A stretch of 64,000 nt of DNA from NCBI GenBank assembly GCA_023678885.1, contig CM043013.1:20988791-21052790 (forward strand). Reading direction: 5' to 3'. The stretch is from Pogostemon cablin. Lineage: Eukaryota > Streptophyta > Magnoliopsida > Lamiales > Lamiaceae. Below, one piece after another: positions 9,426 through 21,690 of this stretch. A program made the position numbers and the translations under genes. How positions within the stretch are numbered: position 1 is the first letter of the stretch; every line of letters begins with the position of its first letter. The notes beneath the pieces were generated by a model. That model searched no databases and was not told where the DNA came from. It saw nothing but the letters and a program-made list of their open reading frames with translations.

Positions 9426-9722
9426 CAGATCTTCCCGTCCAACTAATTGCCCATATTCTAGAAATCATCATCGTCCCATTGAAGGAGTTCATCATGTCTA
9501 TCTCTTTACTTTTACAAAGATGAGAAATAAAAGGAGATTAATCAGATTGGTAAACTGCCTGAACTGAATTCTCACGTTGAAGAAAGATTGATTTTTTTTG
9601 GATTAGCAAACGACGTCGTTTAATATATTACATGTCCCATTTTTTTATTATTTTTTTAATAGGTGGAAGGTGACGTAGATAAAAATACGACACGTCAGCG
9701 ACCGGGTAGGCCTCGTTTGCCC

Positions 9723-9894
9723 GGTGGCTTGATTTGAAAAACGAGCAAAAGGTCGAATACTTATTCGAAAATATTAAAAAGTTTGGACTACTCCGCAATC
9801 GGCGAAAAGGTGGCTTGATTTGAAAAACGAGCAAAAGGTCGAATATTTATTCGAAAATATTAAAAAGTTTGGACTACTCCGCAATCGATGAAAA
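9723..9894. repeat. 86-base tandem duplication in the right TIR
   Basis: 9723-9808 and 9809-9894 are near-identical ('GGTGGCTTGATTTGAAAAAC' through 'CTACTCCGCAATCG'). The left TIR has only one copy, so the duplication arose within this copy or lineage. Confidence 0.85.
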
Positions 9895-9929
9895 AGTGGG
9901 GACTTTTAACGTAATTAACTCTTAAAAAA

Positions 9930-10552
9930 ATTATTTAAATTTAATGGTTGATCAAATTAATTAGGCGGCTGGACAAGTTCAGCAAAAATTGAATATTGGT
10001 GCTTTAATTAATCCCACGAAACACAGCCTTTTTTATTTTTAATTTAATTTAAAAAATTTCTATTTAGTTAATTGATAACCCGTCTTTCACGAATGACAAA
10101 GACTTGTATGAGACTGTCTCATGTAAGAGCTTACCTGAGATGTACATAAAGTGATAATTTTTATATAGGGAAGTGATAATAAATCAATGAAAAGTGATAA
10201 TGTTATTTCATGAATAATTTATAGTATAAATAAAAAGTGATAATGATTTATAGAGAAAGTAATAATAAATTTAAAAAGTGAAAATGGTCTCACATTAGAT
10301 GGTCTCACGCAAGACCTACCCCTCACAAATTAGGATACGTGAGACGATCTCACCCAATAGCTAACCTATATTTAAATGCTTGAATACATATAATTTATGA
10401 ATTTGAAATTTTATTTTGGTTTATGAAATTATATATACTCCTTATTTAATAAATTTTAAGGTTATACTTGTGTGAAACCGTTTTACGGTGAGATAATTTT
10501 ATATTATTTAAGTTAGTTATCAATTTTTATTTAATATGTTATCATTTTTTAA
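9930..10552. other. AT-rich interval with a degenerate GTCTCA-type inverted-repeat element
   Basis: No gene. Near 10100-10135 and 10285-10320 lie inverted 'TGAGACTGTCTCATGTAAGA' and 'ATGGTCTCACGCAAGACCTA' arms enclosing AAAAGTGATAA words. This fits a decayed copy of the family that seeded region 6984-8778. A second 'GTGAGACGATCTCACCCAA' arm follows at 10340-10360. Confidence 0.45.
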
Positions 10553-11011
10553 TGGTTAATTGAAAAAAAAATCCCAACTTTTACTTTTATTGCAAATAAA
10601 TTCCAACCTTTGAGAAATTATAAAAAAAACAATCTCGACCTTAAGTTTTGTGCAAAATACACCCAATGGGCAGGAAAGGATTGTCCAATGTCCTTCGTGG
10701 CGTTGACCTTTGCCACGTTAGATTTGAGTTTATTGCAGAAAAACCCCAATCTTTACTTAAAATTGCGATTTAATCCCAACCTTTAAGATTTTGGCAAAAA
10801 AGACCATGAAATTTTTATTTTTTTATTTTAAATTGCACCCATTTTATTTTATATTTAAAATTTAAATTCTAAAAAAATATTAAATAAAATAATAAATTTA
10901 TTTTAGTTTTTAAAATATTTTACGCATTATAAAATTTTTATAATTTATAAAATCGAAGTATTATTGAACATGTCTTATGATTTTTTTGTAATTTTATATT
11001 ATATTTAATAT

Positions 11012-11014
<3 letters not shown>

Positions 11015-11090
<76 letters not shown>
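11015..11090. repeat. (TA)38 microsatellite
   Basis: Uninterrupted TA dinucleotides for 76 bases. The minus-strand 'Ile-Tyr' frame across it is an artefact. Confidence 0.97.
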
Positions 11091-11094
<4 letters not shown>

Positions 11095-11129
11095 GATGAC
11101 AAAAAATTATACAAAAATAATTTAGAGTT

Positions 11130-11490
11130 GATATTCGGTGCACCCGGGTTCAAGGGTGCACCCATATGTATATAACTTTTTATTTTATTTGTATTCATGT
11201 TATTCTATTTTGTATACATGTTTTTTAATAATTGTATATTTTTTTCACACTCAATTTTTTATTAAAAAACTAGCATCTATATGTGTATAACTTTTTATTC
11301 AATAGTGTATGCATATTTTTTAATAGTTGTATATTTTTTACACTCAATTTTTTATTAAAAAATTAAGAAACAAATTGTATACATTTTTGTTCATAATTGT
11401 ATATATTTTTGTTCATAATTGTATACATTTCTGAAAGTGGGTGCACCGTATCTTGGGGTGCATCCAGATGCACAATAGCATTAGCCAGTA
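11130..11490. mobile_element. Probable nested MITE with GGTGCACCC ends
   Basis: 'TTCGGTGCACCCGGGTTCAA' plus 'GGGTGCACCC' near 11130-11162 is mirrored by 'GGGTGCACCGTATCTTGGGG' and 'TGCATCCAGATGCAC' near 11427-11475. The interior is T-rich with repeated 'GTATACATTTTTGTTCATAATT' words. The inverted match is imperfect and I cannot define exact ends. Confidence 0.35.
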
Positions 11491-11591
11491 ATTTATAATT
11501 CATGTAGACTTAATTTATAAACTCATAGTTTTATACGGATAAAAAATAATATTAGTTTAGTTTTAATTTATACAAACTAAATTTTCATGTA

Positions 11592-11870
11592 CTCCCTCCG
11601 TCCATTTAAATCTTCACATATTTTTATTTTTGGCGTCTCATTTCAATCTTTACGTTTATCTTTTTGGCATATGGCCCACTTAAAATAATTAATATATTAC
11701 CATGGGACCCACATACAATAATAATACACTTACCCATTTGCATTAAAGATTATATTTTTAAACTCACTATACATTAAAATACTATATTCCTAAATCAATG
11801 TGAAAAAATAAAAGTAAATATTGAAACAAACGTAAGCATTGAAATGTAAGTTTTAAAAGTACATAATAAT
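11592..11870 (+). mobile_element. Stowaway/mariner-like element, left end only
   Basis: CTCCCTCCGTCC at 11592-11603 is the classic plant Stowaway (Tc1/mariner) terminal motif, followed by AT-rich text with 'GGCATATGGCCCACTT' and 'CATGGGACCCACATA' words seen in such elements. The mirror-image right end GGACGGAGGGAG is missing, so this is truncated or diverged; the right boundary is a guess. Confidence 0.5.
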
Positions 11871-12199
11871 TTTTGAGAATATAATTTTAATATAAAATAT
11901 AAATTTTTATTAGATTTGTGCAATTTTAAAAAAAAATCTGACAGTTTTTATTTTTGCCAAAATCTCAAAGGTTGGAATTTATTTGTAATATAAGTAAAGG
12001 TTGAGGTTTTTTTTTGCAATAAACTCAAAGCTGACGTGGCAAAGGTCAACGTCACGTCAGATGTCGGGCAACCATCTCCTGCCCGTTGGGTGCGTTTTGC
12101 ACAAAACTTAAAAGTCGAGGTTTTTTTTTGTAATTTCTCAAAGGTTGGGAGTTATTTGCAATAAATATAATGGTTGGGGTTTTTTTTGCAATTAACTTA

Positions 12200-12452
12200 T
12201 TTTTAAAGAGTGTTGTCACTTTTTATTATACTATAAATTGTTCCTGAAATACTTCATTTACACTATATATTATCAAGTTTTCAATTAAATTGGGATTACT
12301 TTTCAAAAAATGTTGTGAAATTGTTGTGAGACAGACCGAATGCCTCTAAAAACGACATATAGACAGAAAAAAAATCTCAATTATTTTTATGTTTATATAT
12401 AAGGTACGTTCATGGAATGATTTCTGTGAGATATAGAAGAAGTGATGATGAG
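12200..12452. other. AT-rich flank of the Athila-B chain
   Basis: Short unremarkable DNA with reversed AGTGATAA words (12210-12300) and 'GTGAGACAGACC' at 12325. No gene seen. Confidence 0.5.
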
Positions 12453-13465
12453 TGTTAAGGATATCAATTGCTGCTTAGGCAAGCAACCAAGTTAAATATC
12501 GAACCCAAAGGACGACGTATTATCAATTTAATTATTTACTAAATTAATTAAGATAAAAGGCAATAAAGTTTGAGGTTTAGAATTATTAAACTACTATGAA
12601 AAATTATTAAATAACAATTAAAATAAAATAGCACTGGAAGAATAGGAAAGTATCTCAAGAATGGAGAATAGGTAGCCCTAGGGTAATCCAGTTTTACTAC
12701 TTAACTTCTTTCTCAAGTGCTGGCCGACCCTACCTTGTGGACTATAGACGTATCACTAAACCATGCAAATCTACTATATAGACAAAAGTAAATATTCGTA
12801 TGACACATGTGAATAACCTCAGAGCAAGAGACGTAATTTCACCTTATTTTTAGGTACTATCAGTATAAATTATTTTCCACGTCTGGAATCTAACCCAATA
12901 TAATATCCCTTTATAAGTATTATAAAATTACCCTCTTTATCCTGCTTACTAACCCAAATTCAATTCAATTAATAAACATTCATATATGATAGTTCTAATG
13001 AAGTTTTGGAGTCCCCTCACTTATAACCATAACATAAAACCCTGTTCAGTAGTGAACGCGCTCAATCAACAACCAAGATATATATTCAAACTCTATATAC
13101 CAATTGAAGATGCACAAAACAACCATGAATATGGATTAAGAAAGTACAATCATATATAAAATCAGTCCACAAGTAGTGTTGTACAGATGACACATAAAAG
13201 AGTTCAATTAATTCGTAAAATCTTCAAAATCCTAGATCTACCAAAACTGTTCTAGCCCATGATGTTGCGAAGAACAATCATGGGGGTTGGATAGATCTTA
13301 CCCATAGTTTGGAAAATTAGAAAATAGAAAAAAAAAGATTAGGAAAACCCTTGGTGTAGAAGTCTCCTTCTTTATCTCTTCTGTCTCTTCAAATCCTCTT
13401 AGTTCTCCTTTTTTATTCCACAGACGGATCTTCACAGTGATGGATGGATGAAGGGATGGATGTGG

Positions 13466-14859
13466 TGTTGAATTGTATACTAAAAGTCTAGCTTTAGTAT
13501 GGACAATGTTATAACAATTTATTTGAAATGAGAATCATATGATCAAATGATTGCGTCTTATAATTTATTTATATGTAGATGCAATAGTCCACTTACTTTA
13601 TACTGTAGATAATATGTTGTGCGACAACATGAGGAAGATCATATTATTGGTTTCCTTATGAAGTATAAAAAGATGCTCACAACTGAGATAGACGGAAACT
13701 CTCTATCGGGATGGTTGTAGTATGGTTTGGTATTAGCTTGTCTTGGCTATAGAATTACATTAGTGCACTTTGTGTGTATTGAGTAGGACCGCTTGAGATC
13801 GTTCGATTTATACTGACTTATAGAAGAACTTGATCTCTGTTATTATGAATGTTCGTGCTCTTAATCCCTATACAATAATCTCGACACGTAGGGCAGTATG
13901 TATTTATTTGATTCATCAATGGGTGAGATTTACATGTAATTAAATCATCAAACTCGGTGAGTTGGGAAGTAGTGCTGTCTCTATGGTGTGCTGTTGATTG
14001 TAGAAGGAATCCGTGTCTGTCATAGGTTGATGATGTCCCCTTGAGGAGCTCATAAGGATTATCATGTAAACCCTATAGGTGGATTTATTCCGGCATGATA
14101 ATGAGGTTGAGTGGTACTACTCTTGGATGAGATATTAATTAATGGAGTTGTCAGTAACTTAATTAATTAATGGGCATTGTATATCTTAAACATGGGGAGA
14201 CTAACGGGCTCATAATAAGAAGGAACCCATAACGTAATTATGGGATTAGAACGGTAGTGCAGTAATAATATTTTAGTGGTATATATTATTATTATTGGAC
14301 TTAAGTATAAGTTTTGGGCTAAGCTTGGATACTTAAGCCCAATGGAGGCCAAACTCTAATTTCTCCTCCTGGTCCCTGCTGTAGCCCATATATAAGTCAT
14401 CTCAACTATTCGGAAACCCTAATCAATTGATAATTTACGCCTAACACTGTGAAGGGGGTTAGGGAACAACATATTGAGAAGATCTCGAAGATCGTCGCCC
14501 ACACGACATCGAGATTGGACTTGAGAATACAACAGAAGACTGGAAGGTTGTTTGCTGCTACTGTCCGTCATCTTATATGATTTTTATAAAATAGTACAGG
14601 ATCCAGAACAGAATGTTTAATATACTGACAGAAAGCCACGAAAGAGAGGATCATTTTGGCGGATAGATCACTCAAATCTAACACCGGATGAGAGAGATAT
14701 GCCCAAAATGGTGAGGCTGCACAGGCTGGAGGCGAAAATTCATCGTCTTCAACATACCCTGGTGAAAGGTAATACGTTTCTTGTTTACTTACTTCCACTG
14801 CTTGTTAGAAATATATGAACCCTAATAGGTCATGTTAACCAAATGATCGAATGCCAATA
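13466..14859 (+). repeat. copia-1 5' LTR
   Basis: 1394 bases. Starts TGTTGAATTGTATACTAAAA and ends GATCGAATGCCAATA (ancestral end CAACA, as in the 3' copy). TATATAAG at 14389-14396 follows 'CTGCTGTAGCCCA', a block conserved in every copy of this LTR family in the window ('GGGCTACAGCAGGGACCAGG' on the other strand). Confidence 0.9.
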
Positions 14860-14861
14860 AT

Positions 14862-14873
14862 TGGTATCAGAGC
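14862..14873 (+). promoter_or_regulatory. copia-1 primer-binding site (initiator tRNA-Met)
   Basis: TGGTATCAGAGC two bases after the LTR end, the standard plant copia primer site complementary to the 3' end of initiator tRNA-Met. Confidence 0.9.
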
Positions 14874-16500
14874 TTCTGTTTTGTGGTGAAGCGTGAAACG
14901 TTAGGCTAGGGTTTGTGTGCCTAAGTGGATTAGGATTTAGAGAATCATGTTTTCTTATTCAATACCCTATCACTATGCATAAACGTTGATGGACATTGAT
15001 CGATGCTGGCACGGCGGTGAGCACCAGAAGGAGGCTCGACATGGCTAGTTGTGGGCGGCACGATGGCGACCAGGCACATAATGGAATCACGCTGGTGGCG
15101 CGGTGACTTGAGTTGGGGCAACTGCTAATAAGGTGACTAAAGCACATGGCCTGCACGTCTGTGGCTAGGCGTTGGTGGGTATTGCACACGGTGGGCAATG
15201 CTTGACGCATGGTTGTGCGCTAGGGCTACACGACTGGGCGCCCGATAGCACGCGGAATAGCCAGATGATGCGCTTGGCGGTGTGCCCTGAAGTGTGCTAA
15301 TGGATAAGCGCTTGGAGACAAAGATGTGCAATGCGCTCGGAAGTGTATAGATGGTGGGTTTCCCTGATGTGCGATGGCTGGCGATTGATGATGGCGAATC
15401 CAGCAACGATGCATTGCCATTGGCACGCGAGGCTGGACAGTTGCTGGGCAGTTTTGAATGACGGCATGGTGGTGGAAAGATCCTGATGGTTGCAAGATCA
15501 TATTAGACGGTGTTGGAAGCAGGCACACGTGATGACACGGTTAGTCACACATGGTTCTGATCGGGTCTTCATGATTTCTGATCAGGCTTGCAACGAAGTG
15601 TCAAACGAGTCTGCAGCATTGGCCTAGTTGCCACTGGTCGGACGATACCAGATCGTTGGATGGTGAGGTGGATAACGTGAAGATGCTGCTGAACAGAGTC
15701 TGCCAACAGTTCCGGACGAGTCCAAGGTGGATTCCGATCGAGTCTTCACAATTTTTGGTGGGTCTGGTGTGTTTTTGAGCAGGTCTTCTTGCTGTCCAGT
15801 CGATACAGATGAACACACCAAGGAATGATGGCAGGCAGGCTTAATACTCGTAGGAACTGGCGATATGCCACGCACGATGCCTAGTGGATCGCTGGGTGAT
15901 AAGAAAGGCTGAGCGTTCATCTCGCATGAAGCGCGCATAGATTCTAGATTAGCACTCGTTTCTAGGCTGGTGTCGGGCGATAGACAAGTGCGGGGGCTGC
16001 TCTGCGCTGGAGGCTGGGCGCTGGAGGTTGAGCGCTAGTTGGCTGGTTGCTGAAAGCTGAGCGCTAGTTGGCTGGATGCTGAATGTGAGCGCTGGAGGCT
16101 GAGCGCTGTTGGCTGGTGGCTGATGTTGGGTGAAGCCTCGACAGGCCAAATGGATGGCCGTCGGGCTTTTCGTCAGCACACACGATGGCGAGCAACAGCC
16201 GTTTGGAGGCTGCCGTGTGATGCCACATGTTGGTGAGTGCATGGCCATGTGATGGCACACGCTGCCAGGCAGGTTGGCGGGTGAACTGCTGGGTGCCATT
16301 GCGTGGCGTCAGGCGATATGCTCGAAGGCCATCGTTCAGTGTGCTCGGTGATCAATATGGTGGAAGGACATCTTTGCATGTGATTGTCGAGCAGGGTGAT
16401 GGAGTGGGGGAGCAGGTTGGCAGACAAGGAATTGGAGGAATATTCTACGTAAGATTCTTTCGGAATTGTCCGCATTCATGTTTGGTGGCAAACAATCGAA
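14874..16500 (+). other. copia-1 leader with GC-rich variable module
   Basis: The first ~110 bases after the primer site are shared with copia-2 ('CGTGAAACGTTAGGCTAGGG'). From about 14990 to 16450 the DNA is GC-rich and low-complexity, with direct repeats such as 'GCTGAGCGCTAGTTGGCTGG' near 16030-16110. Many frames are open on the minus strand, but the peptides are Pro/Ser/His-rich and unlike any family I know. Shared element sequence resumes near 16480 ('GGTGGCAAACAATCGAATTC'). Confidence 0.6.
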
Positions 16501-18150
16501 TTCACTGATATATAACTGTTAGTAATTGATTTAATTATTTAATTATTGTTATATATGCTATGCATGATTCTCTGTGATTTACTGCCGTATGTACCGTAAT
16601 AGGAGCATACTAGATTGTATATTATATTTTTCAAAATTATATGCATGTAAAAACTCTCGGTTTTAAATAACTAAGTGGGAGAGGGGATTGGTAATTAATT
16701 TCCGCGGTCTCCATTATTGGTTTGTAAGTGATGTGAGTAAACTTGCGTGTTGGCATAGACCTTCCTCCCCATCGGATGAGTTTATTCACAGATCACTGGT
16801 ATAGACTTCATTAAATAATTATTGTTTATAATGTGATGCACATGAACTTGCGTGTTGGCATAGACCTTCCTCCCCATCGGATGAGTTTATTTGCAGATCA
16901 CTGTACAAACTTATAATTGATGAATGTAGGAAGTTATCCGAGCGCGTGTGTACTTCTCCATCTGTAAGGTACATAAGCTTGGGCTGCGGACTTGGGGTCA
17001 AATAATTGTGTACACTTAGATGTAAATAATAAGTATTATCCCCATCGGAGTTACTGCTTTTATTTGCATGGCTAAAGAGGAACCAACTATTAATTATTTT
17101 ATCATGAGGTTAGGTTGACAAATAAAATTAATGGGTAAAATTTTCTCTTTTAAATGTTTGGGTTTGTAAACGTCCACACTATCGTGGCTTGCAGGCTCAC
17201 GGTGCTTGAGATGTCGGTGAATTTTATTTTTATATTGTTTTGAGGGAATCAATATAAATGGATAAAATTTGAAGATTTGATCGGTATATTTATTTGTGAT
17301 TCTCTGTATTTTCAAATGGTTTTATCTCGCTTATTGTTTACTAAAAGAAATATATTTACTTGTCCAAAATTAGATGATTAGAAAAGAATCTTAGTTTTGA
17401 ATTTTACTGCTTAGAAAAATATAAATATGTGTTCTTACTAAGGATGCCACATGATGCCTATTAAAGTCTCTAGTGGAAAGGTGAGAGGTTCATAGAAATA
17501 TAATGGTCTTATGCGACTTTTCGGATACTTGAGTGAGGTTAAAAGGCAAGAGGTCATGGTTAACTTGATGAATTAATTGGAAATGGTTGGAATAGAAATT
17601 GAAGGGGAAACCTAGGTCAATTTATTCTTCATTGTTTGCCTAGATGTTTTGAGCAAGTTCCACCTGAATTACAAAGAGGTTGTATATGGTGGGGAATTTC
17701 TGACAAAACATGTGGCAAAGGAAATCCAATTTCATCAAGATGAGAACAAAGTTAGTAACTCATTCACTAGTTGTTGAAGCATGATTACTGATGGTATCTA
17801 CTGACACGTTGTGTGTAGATACCAGAATCACTAAAAGCATGTAACTAAGTGATGGTGAGATTATTATGGACATGGGTAAAACTACGAGAGTAGTGGGAGT
17901 TGTTTATTTATCTTACGATATGAATAAATGTTTGATTATGAGAAATTGTCTTTACGTACGTTTTCATAGAAAGAATTTTATTTCAGTTTCTATGCATTTA
18001 CGGATGGATACTCCATTTCATTTAAATAACATGGACATAGTATGAAGGATGGAGCTATAATCTGTTGTTGTACGTTGGTGATAATTTGTTCACTCTTAAA
18101 TCATGTTTATTCCACGGATGCAACAAATAGTAATTAATAACATATCTTCT
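16500..18150 (+). pseudogene. copia-1 gag and protease region, decayed
   Basis: Corresponds position by position to inverted copies in copia-2 (46500-48760) and copia-3. It contains a 110-base direct repeat unit ('ACTTGCGTGTTGGCATAGAC' at 16741 and 16850). No open frame above about 70 codons remains on the plus strand. Identification as gag/protease rests only on position between leader and integrase. Confidence 0.45.
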
Positions 18151-18159
18151 AATCATGAT

Positions 18160-19545
18160 AAGAGAAAGACTCTTATTGAAATGATTAGATAGATGATGAA
18201 TTATTTGGAATTATTAAATTCATTTTATGGATATGCCCTAAGAAACAGTAATTGGTATGAATGTTTGTCTGTTTGTGGGATATCCTAGAAAAATGAAGCG
18301 TAATTTATTTAGTCCAAAAGATCAAAGGGTGATTATTAACACAAACATTAGATCTTTGGAAAAGGACTAAGTATTAAATCATATACCCATGTATAAATTA
18401 TTCTAAAAGGTGTGAGTAAGGAAACACATAGTATAGTACCAAGTGTATAAGAGGATATACCACAAGGTAAGTTGTAATGCGTGTCACGTCTGATACACAA
18501 TTACATGTAGTGTCTTGTCATAGTGGGAGGGTTGTTCGACAACCTGAAAGATATATATTTTGGGAGAGTCGTGAGACTTGGTCTCTAGTAAATATGGAGT
18601 TGACCCACGGATACGACGAAGCACTACAAGATCGAAATGCGATATCTTAGAAAGTGCAATGATGTTGAAACAGAATTGATGAATTTTAAATCAAGTCTGG
18701 GAGCTTGTAGGACCACTAAATGGTGTAAAAGCGATGATATGGTAAGGTGAAAACCTTGGAAGCAAAGCTTGTTGCGAAGAGGTATACTCAGAAAGAAAGG
18801 GTTTGAATATGTGAAAACTTGATTCGCCGATAGCTATGCCTTTGTCGATCCAGATTCTTTTATCTGTTGCTACTCATATGAAATATGAGGAATAGAAAAA
18901 AGATGTCAAGACAACTTTCCTGAATTGGAAGTCTTGAGTAAAACATCTATGTGAAGCAACTAGAGTGATTCATTGCAAAGGGCTAAGAGCATTGTGATAG
19001 TAAGCTTAAAGTGTCCATCGATGGACTAAAACAAGCTTCAAGATCATAAAACATCCGTTTTGATGAGAAAATCCAGGCATATGGATTTATTCAATGCGCG
19101 GATGTGTCTTGTGTATTGAAAAGAGTGATGGAAACGTGGTGGTATATCTTATACTATACTTAGATGATATATTGCACATTGGAGACAATGAAAGAGTATT
19201 GTCAGGCGTATGGGTATGGTTAATAAAGTGGTATGAGATGAAGGACTTAAGAGAAGCAAAAATATTCTTTTGATCACGGTAATACGGATCATAAGAAAGG
19301 ATGTTATGCTTGTCTCAAGCTTCATGAGATGATACGATCCTTACTTATTTTAGCATGTGACTTTATTTAAGAAAATGTATCTTGAGACACAAAAGAAGAT
19401 AAAGGTGATGGAAACAGTTCCTTATGCTTTGGCGAATAAGGAAGCTTAATCTAAGGAATGCTATGCACGAGATTGGATATTTGTTTTGCCAAAGGCATGA
19501 ACAGTGGGTATCAAGGTAACCCGAAATAAGAATATTGAACTGTGG
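18160..19545 (+). pseudogene. copia-1 integrase/reverse transcriptase remnants
   Basis: Broken frames show copia motifs in the right order. The end of the integrase core reads 'TLIEMIR' stop 'MMNYLELLNSFYGYAL' (18174-18235). Reverse-transcriptase text follows from 18760: 'KLVAKRYTQKE', 'IDGLKQASRS', then the catalytic block 'LYYT' shifting into a YLDDIL-like frame with 'HIGDNE' at 19150-19185. Many stops and frameshifts. RNase H is absent by deletion. Confidence 0.7.
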
Positions 19546-19561
19546 TAACACATAATGAAAT

Positions 19562-20902
19562 GAACAATGTTATAACAATTTATTTGAAATGAGAATCATA
19601 TGATCAAATGATTGCGTCTTATAATTTATTTATATTTAGATTCAATAGTCCACTTACTTTATCCTATAGATAATATGTTGTGCGACAACACGCGGAAGAT
19701 CATATTATCAGTTTCCTTATGAAGTATAAACAGATGCTCACAATCAAGATAGACGGGGACTCTCTATCGGAATGGTTGTAGTGTGGTTTGAATACTTGTC
19801 TTGGCTATAGAATCACATTAGTGCATTTTGTGTATATTGAGCAGAACCGCTTGAGATCGTTCGACTTATACTGACTTATAGAAGAACTTGATCTCTGTTA
19901 TTATGGATATTCGTGCTCTTAATCCCTATACAATAACCTCAACACGTAGGGCAGTATGTATTTTTTTGATTCATCAATGGGTGAGATTTACATGTAATTA
20001 AATCAACAAACTCGGTGAGTTGGGAAGTAGTGCTGTCTCTATGGTGTGATGTTGATTGTAGAAGGAATCCTTGCCCGTCATAGGTTGATGATGTCCCCTT
20101 GAGGAGCTCATAAGAATTATCATGTAAATCCTGCAGGTGGATTTATTCCGGTATGATAATGAGGTTGAGTGGTACTACTCTTAGATGAGATATTAATTAA
20201 TGGAGTTGTCAATAACTTAATTAATTAATGGATATTGTATATCTTTAACATGGGGAGACTAACGAGCTCATAATAAGAAGGAACCCATAATGTAATTATG
20301 GGATTAGAACGGTAGTGCAATAATAATATTTTAGTGGTATATATTTTTATTATTGGACTTAAGTATAAGCTTTGGGCTAAACTTGGATACTTAAGCCCAA
20401 TGGAGGCCCAACTCTAATTTCTCCTCCTGGTCCCTGCTGTAGCCCATATATAAGTCATCTCAGCTGTCCGGAAATCCTAATCAATTGATAATTCACGCCT
20501 AACACTATGAAGGGGTTAGAGAACAGCAGATTGAGAAGATCTCGAAGATCGTCGCCCATACGACGTCGAGATTGGACTTAGGAATACAACAGAAGACTGG
20601 AAGGTTGTTTGCTGCTGCTGTCTGCCACCTTCTATGATTTTTATAAAATCGTAAAGAATTCAGAACAGAATTTGTGATATACTGACGGAAAGCCACGGAA
20701 GAGAGGATTGTACTCAAATCAGACATCGAATGAGAGAGTTATGCCCAAAACGGTGAGGCTGCGCAGGCTGGAGGCGAAAATTCATCGTCTTCAACATACC
20801 CTGGTTAAAGGTAATACACTTCTTATTTACTTGCTTCCGCTGCTTGTTAGAAATGTATGGAACCCTAACAGGTCACGTTAACCAAACGATCGAACGCCAA
20901 CA
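19562..20902 (+). repeat. copia-1 3' LTR (5' end trimmed)
   Basis: Aligns with the 5' LTR from 'ACAATGTTATAACAATTTAT' onward and ends CGAACGCCAACA, followed by TGTGG. The first ~40 bases of the LTR are replaced by 'CATAATGAAATG'. Confidence 0.9.
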
Positions 20903-21677
20903 TGTGGATGATAGTGTGGGCGGTAATCCCCCTTGTGGGGTGGTAGCTGTGTTGCGGTCCTCTCTAACCCTTCTAATGATGTCCTTTTATACTTTTAAAC
21001 TCTCCTAATGGATCTTGGATTGAATTTTTTCATGAAATACACAGAAACATACACTGGAGGTGTAAAATCGCCAAATCAGGACGTCAGTCTCCTTGCTTGA
21101 CCAAACTGCTCCTGGTCGAGCAAGACCTCCTGGTAGAGCAACTTTGGGCAGTCTCACTATTTCACGCATAACTTCCACATCTGAACTCCAATTTGAGTTA
21201 TTCTTGCGCAAAAACGACCCACTATTTCTTAGATTTCTATCCATATAAAGAACTTACAAAAACTCCAAATTTGAAGGGCAAGAGTCTTGAAAATGTGGCA
21301 CGAACACAGCTTGTGCAACTTCACCGTTTTGATCATAACTCCCTCATCTGAACTCCAATTGAGGTGTTTCTTAAACCAAAATGACCATCTCTTCTGTAGC
21401 TTTCCAACATTGTATCAAATGCATAAGTTAGACTTCTACACAAACATAAAAAATTACACAAGTTGGATGTGTATTTTTCAGCATTCTTGCACAAGTTTCC
21501 CCATTTCTCCAACTTTGCACTTTTGATCATTTTCCATCTAAAACAGAATAAAACACCTCAAATGCACATTTTTCTAACATATATTTAATATAAGACACTT
21601 GCGCTAGTTTATAACAATAATTCCCATAAAAAAGTGTTAAATAGGACATTAAAACACGCTGATTTTCACTCCCAAAA

Positions 21678-21690
21678 TCCCCCAAACTCA
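21678..21690 (-). promoter_or_regulatory. Athila-B polypurine tract, left copy
   Basis: On minus TGAGTTTGGGGGA, just before the LTR. It matches TTTGGGAGTT at 42573-42584 next to the central LTR. Both follow a conserved 'CGGGACGAGCAAC' block. Confidence 0.55.

Larger units (their letters stand above)
8787..9921. mobile_element. Non-autonomous long-TIR DNA transposon (MULE-like)
   Basis: The left end starts GGGTTAATTATGTTAAAAGT and the right end is its inverted match, ending ACTTTTAACGTAATTAACTC. Inverted repeats extend about 150 bases or more ('AGTCCAAACTTTTTAATATT', 'GTGGCTGACGTGTC'). TTAAAAAA flanks both sides (8779-8786 and 9922-9929), an 8-9 base duplication as made by Mutator-like (9) or hAT (8) transposases; the long TIRs favour Mutator-like. 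The interior is GC-richer with a roughly 70-base repeat at 9232-9425 and a + frame 9058-9408 of low-complexity character. No transposase, so it depends on help in trans. Confidence 0.7.
10553..12199. mobile_element. Second non-autonomous long-TIR element with nested insertions
   Basis: The left arm (about 10553-10810) and right arm (about 11930-12199) are imperfect inverted repeats of about 250 bases. Both carry 'TTTGCAAATAAATTCCAACC'-type text, a 'GTTGACCTTTGCCACGT' block and a 'CCCAATGGGCAGGA' block. Outer ends read GGTTAATTG... and ...CAATTAACTT. Flanks share an AT-rich TTTTTAA of limited value as a duplication. The body has no coding frame but holds a (TA)38 array and a Stowaway-like end. 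The organisation resembles 8787-9921, but the TIR sequence differs. Confidence 0.55.
13466..20902 (+). mobile_element. copia-1, Ty1/copia-type LTR retrotransposon, defective
   Basis: 5' LTR 13466-14859 (starts TGTTG), initiator tRNA-Met primer site 14862-14873, long leader, decayed gag and pol, and 3' LTR 19562-20902 (ends CA). Target duplication TGTGG is perfect on both sides. The end of pol (RNase H), the polypurine tract and the first ~40 bases of the 3' LTR are missing: the 3' LTR joins straight onto reverse-transcriptase sequence. In a ~220-base stretch the LTRs show about 16 differences (roughly 93% identity). Same LTR family as copia-2, copia-3 and the solo LTR. Confidence 0.85.
12453..21677 (-). 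repeat. Athila-B left LTR, split by copia-1
   Basis: The LTR consists of 12453-13465 and 20908-21677, about 1.78 kb without the insertion. It starts TGTTAAGGATATC on the plus strand and ends at a purine tract (21678-21690, read on minus). It aligns along its length with 25453-26642 at roughly 75-80% by eye, sharing blocks such as 'CGCTCAATCAACAACCAAGA' and 'CATAACTCCCTCATCTGA'. Minus-strand TATA box GTATAAAAGG at 20992-20983. The copia-1 duplication TGTGG (13461-13465, 20903-20907) proves the two parts were contiguous. Confidence 0.7.

Noticed and set aside
10938..11198. An 86-codon minus frame with Ile-Tyr repeats
   Set aside because: Artefact of the (TA)38 microsatellite.
14959..16475. Several minus-strand frames of 60-116 codons
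   Set aside because: They overlap one another in the GC-rich leader of copia-1, antisense to the element; Pro/Ser/His-rich with no conserved motif.
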